Shown here in pieces: positions 41,101 through 47,100 of a stretch of DNA of 50,498 nt. The translations under genes and the position numbers were made by a program. The notes beneath the pieces are model-generated. The model was not told the origin of the DNA. It made no database searches and was given only the letters and a program-made list of their open reading frames with translations. This stretch comes from Phoronis australis (lineage: Eukaryota; Phoronida; Phoronidae): the NCBI GenBank assembly GCA_002633005.1, contig NMRA01000151.1:766020-816517 (forward strand), read 5' to 3'. Position 1 is the first letter of the stretch. Every line of letters begins with the position of its first letter.

Positions 41101-44100
41101 AGGCTGCTTTGAGTTGAGTAAAAGGAATGCACAGTTACCTCGATTTTCAATAAAAAACGACTGTTTTAGGGCAGTGATAATGCTAGTCAATTTCTATGAC
41201 TCACAATTCCTTAAAGGTAGATTTAAAGATGGTTTTGGGGGCATTTTAACTATAAACACAGTTTCTAAGTTCCTGTACATGGGAAATAATGTATTCAAAT
41301 GAAGGTATTGTCCATTGTCACTACTGTATGCCGTGCACATCTCTTGCCACTCGGTGCACTTGGTAACATCTGTTAAAGGGAATCTCACTTCCTCAGCAGT
41401 ATTTGTTTGTGGACTTATTTTGAGTTGCACATACCTGTTAAAATAATTAACCTTCATCTTGAATTATGATAGTCGGTCTCCACTTCCAAGGGTTTTTGAT
41501 TTGCAGTGCAGGTTCTTACCAATTTTTGTGGTAGTTAGTGCAAAAAGTAGGCGTAGTATTCATGCCCATGTGTCTTAAAGCTACATTATGTTGTTGGCTC
41601 AATATTTAAGATGGAAGCTTTAGATTTTGTTCATATTTTGTACGGAGGTGAAGATGAGACAACTTCAGGCACCATGTACCAGTGGATTTGGATGGCCTTA
41701 TCATTTTCAAGGTCACGGCGAGAAAAGTTAGCTTGAGATATCGTAAGAAAATCAAGTTCTCGGCTCGAGGTGAAGATGGGGCAATGAAAGTCCTTGTTTG
41801 ATTTCATTGAAATTGGCCTCAGTTTCAAGATTACACTAAGCAAATTCAAGTTCTGAAAAAGGGATTTTTAGATTTTGTTCATATTTTGTATGGAGGTGTA
41901 GGTAGAGCAACTCTAGGCACCAGTTAATCACAGTGAGAATTCAAGTTTTGACTTTCTGAAAATGTTAGTGCGATACGTGTATCTCAAGAAGGAAGCTTTA
42001 GATTTTGTTCATATTATGTACCATGGTGTAGGTGGGGCATATCCAGCCGCCAGTTGAATTTGGCAACCTTGACTTTGTCTTTAAGGTCATAGCGTGAAAT
42101 CTTGAAACTGCATCAATAACATTATGCTCTACATAAAATGTCATTTTTAAAACAAAATGTTCTCATTTGAAACCTTTGGGAATTGTAATTGAGTGATGAA
42201 TGAATGGTCATTTTCAGTTATATTGCAACTAGATTTTCGCAAAGATATGTGTCTAGGTTAACTTTACTCAAAAACTTTACCAAAGAAATTCATTACCTTG
42301 TAAAGTCATGTTTATTCTCTCTGACAAATGCTTGCTCAAAAGCTGGGATTGCCAGCAGATCTGAATGGACGTTGATTCAGTTCACAAAATTCTTCACAAT
42401 ACTCAATTCATCAAATAAACTTTTGATTTAGACCACTTGACGCACTGAAACTGGTCTAAATTTGCCTTTATTCAGATGAGAAGTAATTTCTGGGTTCGGG
42501 AAAAACCGATTTCTTTCCAAGCTCAGACATCTTTTCTTTTTCAAAGAAGAAACTATTGCAGGTTCTTTAGTGGTTCAATGTCATTGGTTAGTTTTGATGT
42601 AAGGCGTGTTTATACTTCCTTAAGTAAAAAGTGTTTTTTTCTGCATTCAATTTCTTTTGTATTTTTAACAACTTAACAACCTGTTTGTTTCTTTTACGAA
42701 TTGAAATTTATATGTGAGCTTTTATGATAAGTATTTGCTCATGAACTACTATAAGTTTCAGTTTTTAGAAGTCGAATTAGTGTCCTTTGTTTGGAAATTC
42801 AAGTGGCGCAGTAACACGTGTATCTTTATTGTTTTTGTTGTCAATGTGGTCACTAATATACTGAATGTGTCTTGTTTGCTTTCAGGAGATCGAATGTGGT
42901 GTGTCAGTTGAAGGCACAGACAAACAAGAATGGTCTTTCACTTTATACGACTTTGATGGCCGGGGCAAGATTACTAAGGAAGTAAGTACAAAGTAGTCCC
43001 AGTGAACTGCTGAATAGTACAAGGAGGTAATTACAAAATAGCCCTAATGAACTGCTGAATATTGCAAGGAAGTACGTACAAAGTAGTCCCAGTGAACTGC
43101 TGAATAGTGCAAGAAGGTAATTACGAAGTAGTCCCAGTGAACTGCTGAATAGTGCAAGGAAGTAAGTACAAAGTAGTCCCAGTGAACTGTTGAATGGTAC
43201 ATGAAACTGCTGGAAGCAGCGTGTACGTCAGACTCTGTAGTGTTAAGGCAAGAGATTGATTCAAATGCAGCCATTTTGTTCCTGTTTATCACTCATGGCA
43301 GAATTGAGGAGTTTTATTTTGCCCATTTTCTCAACAAACCCAAATATATTTCATTGTTGCTATTGTTTGCCGTCAGAAGAAAACTTGGTAAACAATTATT
43401 ACCATTATCATCATTTTCTGACAAGTATCAAGGACGTTTCACCATAATTGGGCCGTCTTGCATGATCACGTCCATGTCATTTGTCACCAACAGGACTTGG
43501 CCAGTTTAATGAAGTCATTGTATGATGCCGTCGGAACTTCAATCAAGTTACCTTCATCAGGAACTAAGACATTGAGATTACGTCTATCTGTCACACCAGA
43601 CAGTACAAAGGTGAAACAAAAAGACACAAACAAGGACAAGAATAAGAATTGTGTGAAACTGAACAACTTAGCTAAAGCGGACAAAGTGTCGAAAGAGTTG
43701 GAAACTGACAGTAGTGAAAACAATCGGGTTGAAGGTGAGCGGAAACTCAGCAGCTCAGAACAACGACACCTGGTAGAGCTCGTGCAAAAGAATATGGAAA
43801 GACATCACTTACGACAGGGTGGATACCTGAGGTAATAGAGTGTAGACTTGTGTAAACGAGCCTACTTCTAAAATTTGCTGCTTGTACTAAACATCTCTGC
43901 TGAAGTGTACGATTCGTGTAAACATGCCTCCTTTTAAAATTTACCAATGTCAATTCTGACCTTTTAAGTAAGTCGGTTAAATTTCTTATGAAAGCCAGTT
44001 ATTATCATGGCTCGGCACGAAACCAGGCTGTTAATACTCTCAATTAGACATGCTGTGGTATACATGATGTTCCATCTTAGACATTCATCTATATTGACAG

Positions 44101-47100
44101 CAGTCCGTTCTCGTGCCGTGTTCAGGTGCTTTCCCATTAGGGGAACTTCTCTTTACCGAAGCTTTGCTAAAACTTTGCTAGTCATCAGAGTAAACACGCC
44201 GTTTATTCCTTCAAATATTGAGTGGTGGGTTTGAGGCTATCTGAAAATTATTCTCCAGCTATTTACTTGTGTTCATGAAAATGTTCAGTGTCACTCTTCA
44301 TTAGATGTGTATTCTTCAATTTATTTACGGCCGTCTATTGAGAATACGTTTTGTGAGATATCTCATTGAGTCTAGCGTGATCTTATATCATCACCGCGAC
44401 CTCTACCGATGACTTTGCCGAAATTACGCTCAGACGTTTCCCACTTCACTGAAGTTTCGGTGAATACCAACTCTTTGCTTTTAAACCCTACTATTTTCAT
44501 CGAAGTTTGGCTTGCAGATTAACTACCTGAGTTAACCTTTCCCCCTTACCAAAACTTCGCTTTTAGCAAAGTTTCTCCTCCAGTGGGAAAGCACAGCTAT
44601 GTTAGATTGTACAGTAATTGCCCTAAGCTCGTGACATTATAAAACTAAAGAAAGTCAGCAACACCTGTGTCATATTCAAGTCAAAATAATACATGCATTC
44701 AGTAGTCTGGTTCTCCATCTTCCTCAAGACGTCATCAGGAGAGCAAACAGTTTTCACATGACACTAAATTTACACAGGAGGTGGATCTTGCACAAAGTAA
44801 CTGCGTACACTTGAGAAATAAACACTCAACTGAACTGTTGCAAAACACGGGAAGGTCCTGTGTCCAGCAGATTGATTACATGGCTTAAAAACAAGTGACT
44901 ATAATGTTTGGAGGTGCTATTAGTCACTGTATCGAGAATTAGCGTGTTTTTCTCAAGTTACAAATAAGTTAGTTTCATGGTTTAATCGATCCGTTTTGGA
45001 CATGCATAGTCAATGTATAAGACAAGGAATGCTCAGTACAGTACAAACCAAAAGAAACTGGCAAAATGACCCATCATTGCGCATCATGACAGCTGAGCGC
45101 AACTGGAGTTCCCCGCTCCGATGGTTGGATGTAAGCCGAATTGACCATCCCGTTGATGAATTTTGTCAGCTGCATAGGAGATGAATAACCAGCTACAGGG
45201 GAATATTTTGCTAGAAATCAAAATTGGAGTGAGCTGTAACAGATCTGAGTCTAGCGGCAGTTCTCCGATCCCAAATCTCCCGGAAAATAACTCTTAGTCT
45301 GATACGCATCGGTCACTAAGCCTAACCTCGCGAACTCTCACCTGTTTTTGGAGCTGAGACCAGCAAGCACTAAAATAACATGTTATACTTGGCTGTGTTT
45401 ATTTCCTTAATTCCAACTTTCACTACTCACCTACTGTGAGATGGTGTTTTCTTTTCAGCAATAAAAATGCTGACGCACTGAAACCGCTCAAAGCGCACTT
45501 GCAAACACAGCTGACAATAATCACCGACCTTCAATTTCATTACAAATTTGTCGCCTAACAGCAACTTAGTTTATATCCAAAATATTTCTGGTGCTGTGGT
45601 TGTCTCTTGCGGGGTTTTGGACTTCTTTAAATGTCAACACAGGAGAAGCTTTAAAATCTTCAGAGGAGGGTCCTGGTACTGTCCTGAGACGATGCTATAT
45701 TTTATTCAAGTTCCCATTCAATTATCATAGAGCTTTGGACAGTTATTGAACACTGTGACACCAGAGGGAGATCAGACTGTTATCAATTATAGAAAACATC
45801 TGTTGAACCTGTAAAGTGTAGCTGGAACATCATGTTTAACACATGCTGTGTCCAGACGAGCTCTTAAACTAGTGCAAGCTGTTTCAGATGTAGCTTGAAC
45901 TAGTGATAGCTCACATGCATGTTAAACTAGTGCAGCTTGACTCAGGTGTGATAACTTACCCCACCTTTTAGAGTTTGTGCAAGTTGCGCCCGATCCGCTT
46001 GCTCTACTTTAAGTGTTGGTGTGAACAGCATAGTAGGGCAAGGCAGAAAAATTGTTAGCTACCCCCTTGCACACTGGATTTTATCCGAGTAATGAATTGC
46101 TGCTTTTCGTGCCGTTTGCAAACCTGACACTGGATTCATTTTTCTCATTTGTTTTTATAACCAACTTACAAAAATAGAAGTAACCGAAAACTTTAGGGAA
46201 ATATTGCAGATTATTGTTTTTTTTGAACTCCTGTCATTTTGCAGTTGTGTGGTTGGTTGATGATACTAAGACTCTTAACATGACGTCCACAAACTGATAT
46301 GCACTTGGCTTCGCTCCCTGTCACCACTCGTATGATTGCCATTTGGACATACAGCTGATCAGGCGCAAAGTTGCCTCAGAGGCCACTTGCACCAAAATTT
46401 GCTGTCCAAATACTCCAATTTAGTGCAATTGTGGATTCTTTTCTCCAAAAATCCTAAAATTGAAGATGACTGGTTTTCTTTTTTAAGTACCACTTAGTAA
46501 AGAGGTTCCAGGGTCTGACAGCTTGACACTGGTTAATTTGCATGTTCTCAGACATTGACTATACTCATTTTTACTTTTGGAAAAATGACATTCACGGGCA
46601 TTTGAGGTTTTTCTGTTTCAGGTGATCACCTGTCTTCCCTCTCACATTAAAGTTGTAAAAATATGTGCGAGACGAAATATATTGCTCTCACAATTGACAG
46701 AAGCACTCCATCATGTCTGCTTTTATTTTGGTTCCCTGAAAATGGGGGGCTGCACAAAGCTCAAAGGAGCTCATGCACTCCGTGTGCTTTGAGTTAAGTG
46801 CTTTGATCTTTCCCTGTGCAAAGGGTAAAAGACAGACAGGCAACACCTGTTTTCTGGTTTGCACCTGTAATTATCTTAATAATGCCAGGTGTACAGCAGA
46901 AATAATTGTGTAAAACTGTCCATGACGTGTGTTATAGAGCAGCTGGTGACTGTTTTGCTTTAATATGTCCCACTTATGTGGTGATGAAAAACTTTTATGA
47001 TACTGCAGTCTATTTGCATTTATAAATAGGCGTGTTCTTTGAAGTTAAGCTTTTGACCTTCCCCATGTTTTTACAAAACAGCTTTTGTCTGCCACTTGGT

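Larger units (their letters stand above)
37203..42885 (+). other. nkd: nkd intron 5 (5.7 kb)
   Basis: Donor GTAATT, acceptor CTTGTTTGCTTTCAG. Holds the hAT-like MITE 39893-40391, an imperfect 104-bp-period duplication 40487-40666 and a degenerate array 41611-42120. The rest is AT-rich with short ORFs only; 37300-39880 shows nothing I can name. Confidence 0.75.

Noticed and set aside
43044-43292. Minus-strand frame with repeated SAVHWDYFV
   Set aside because: The peptide repeat only reflects the 45-bp DNA array, whose length is a multiple of 3; there is no other sign of coding.
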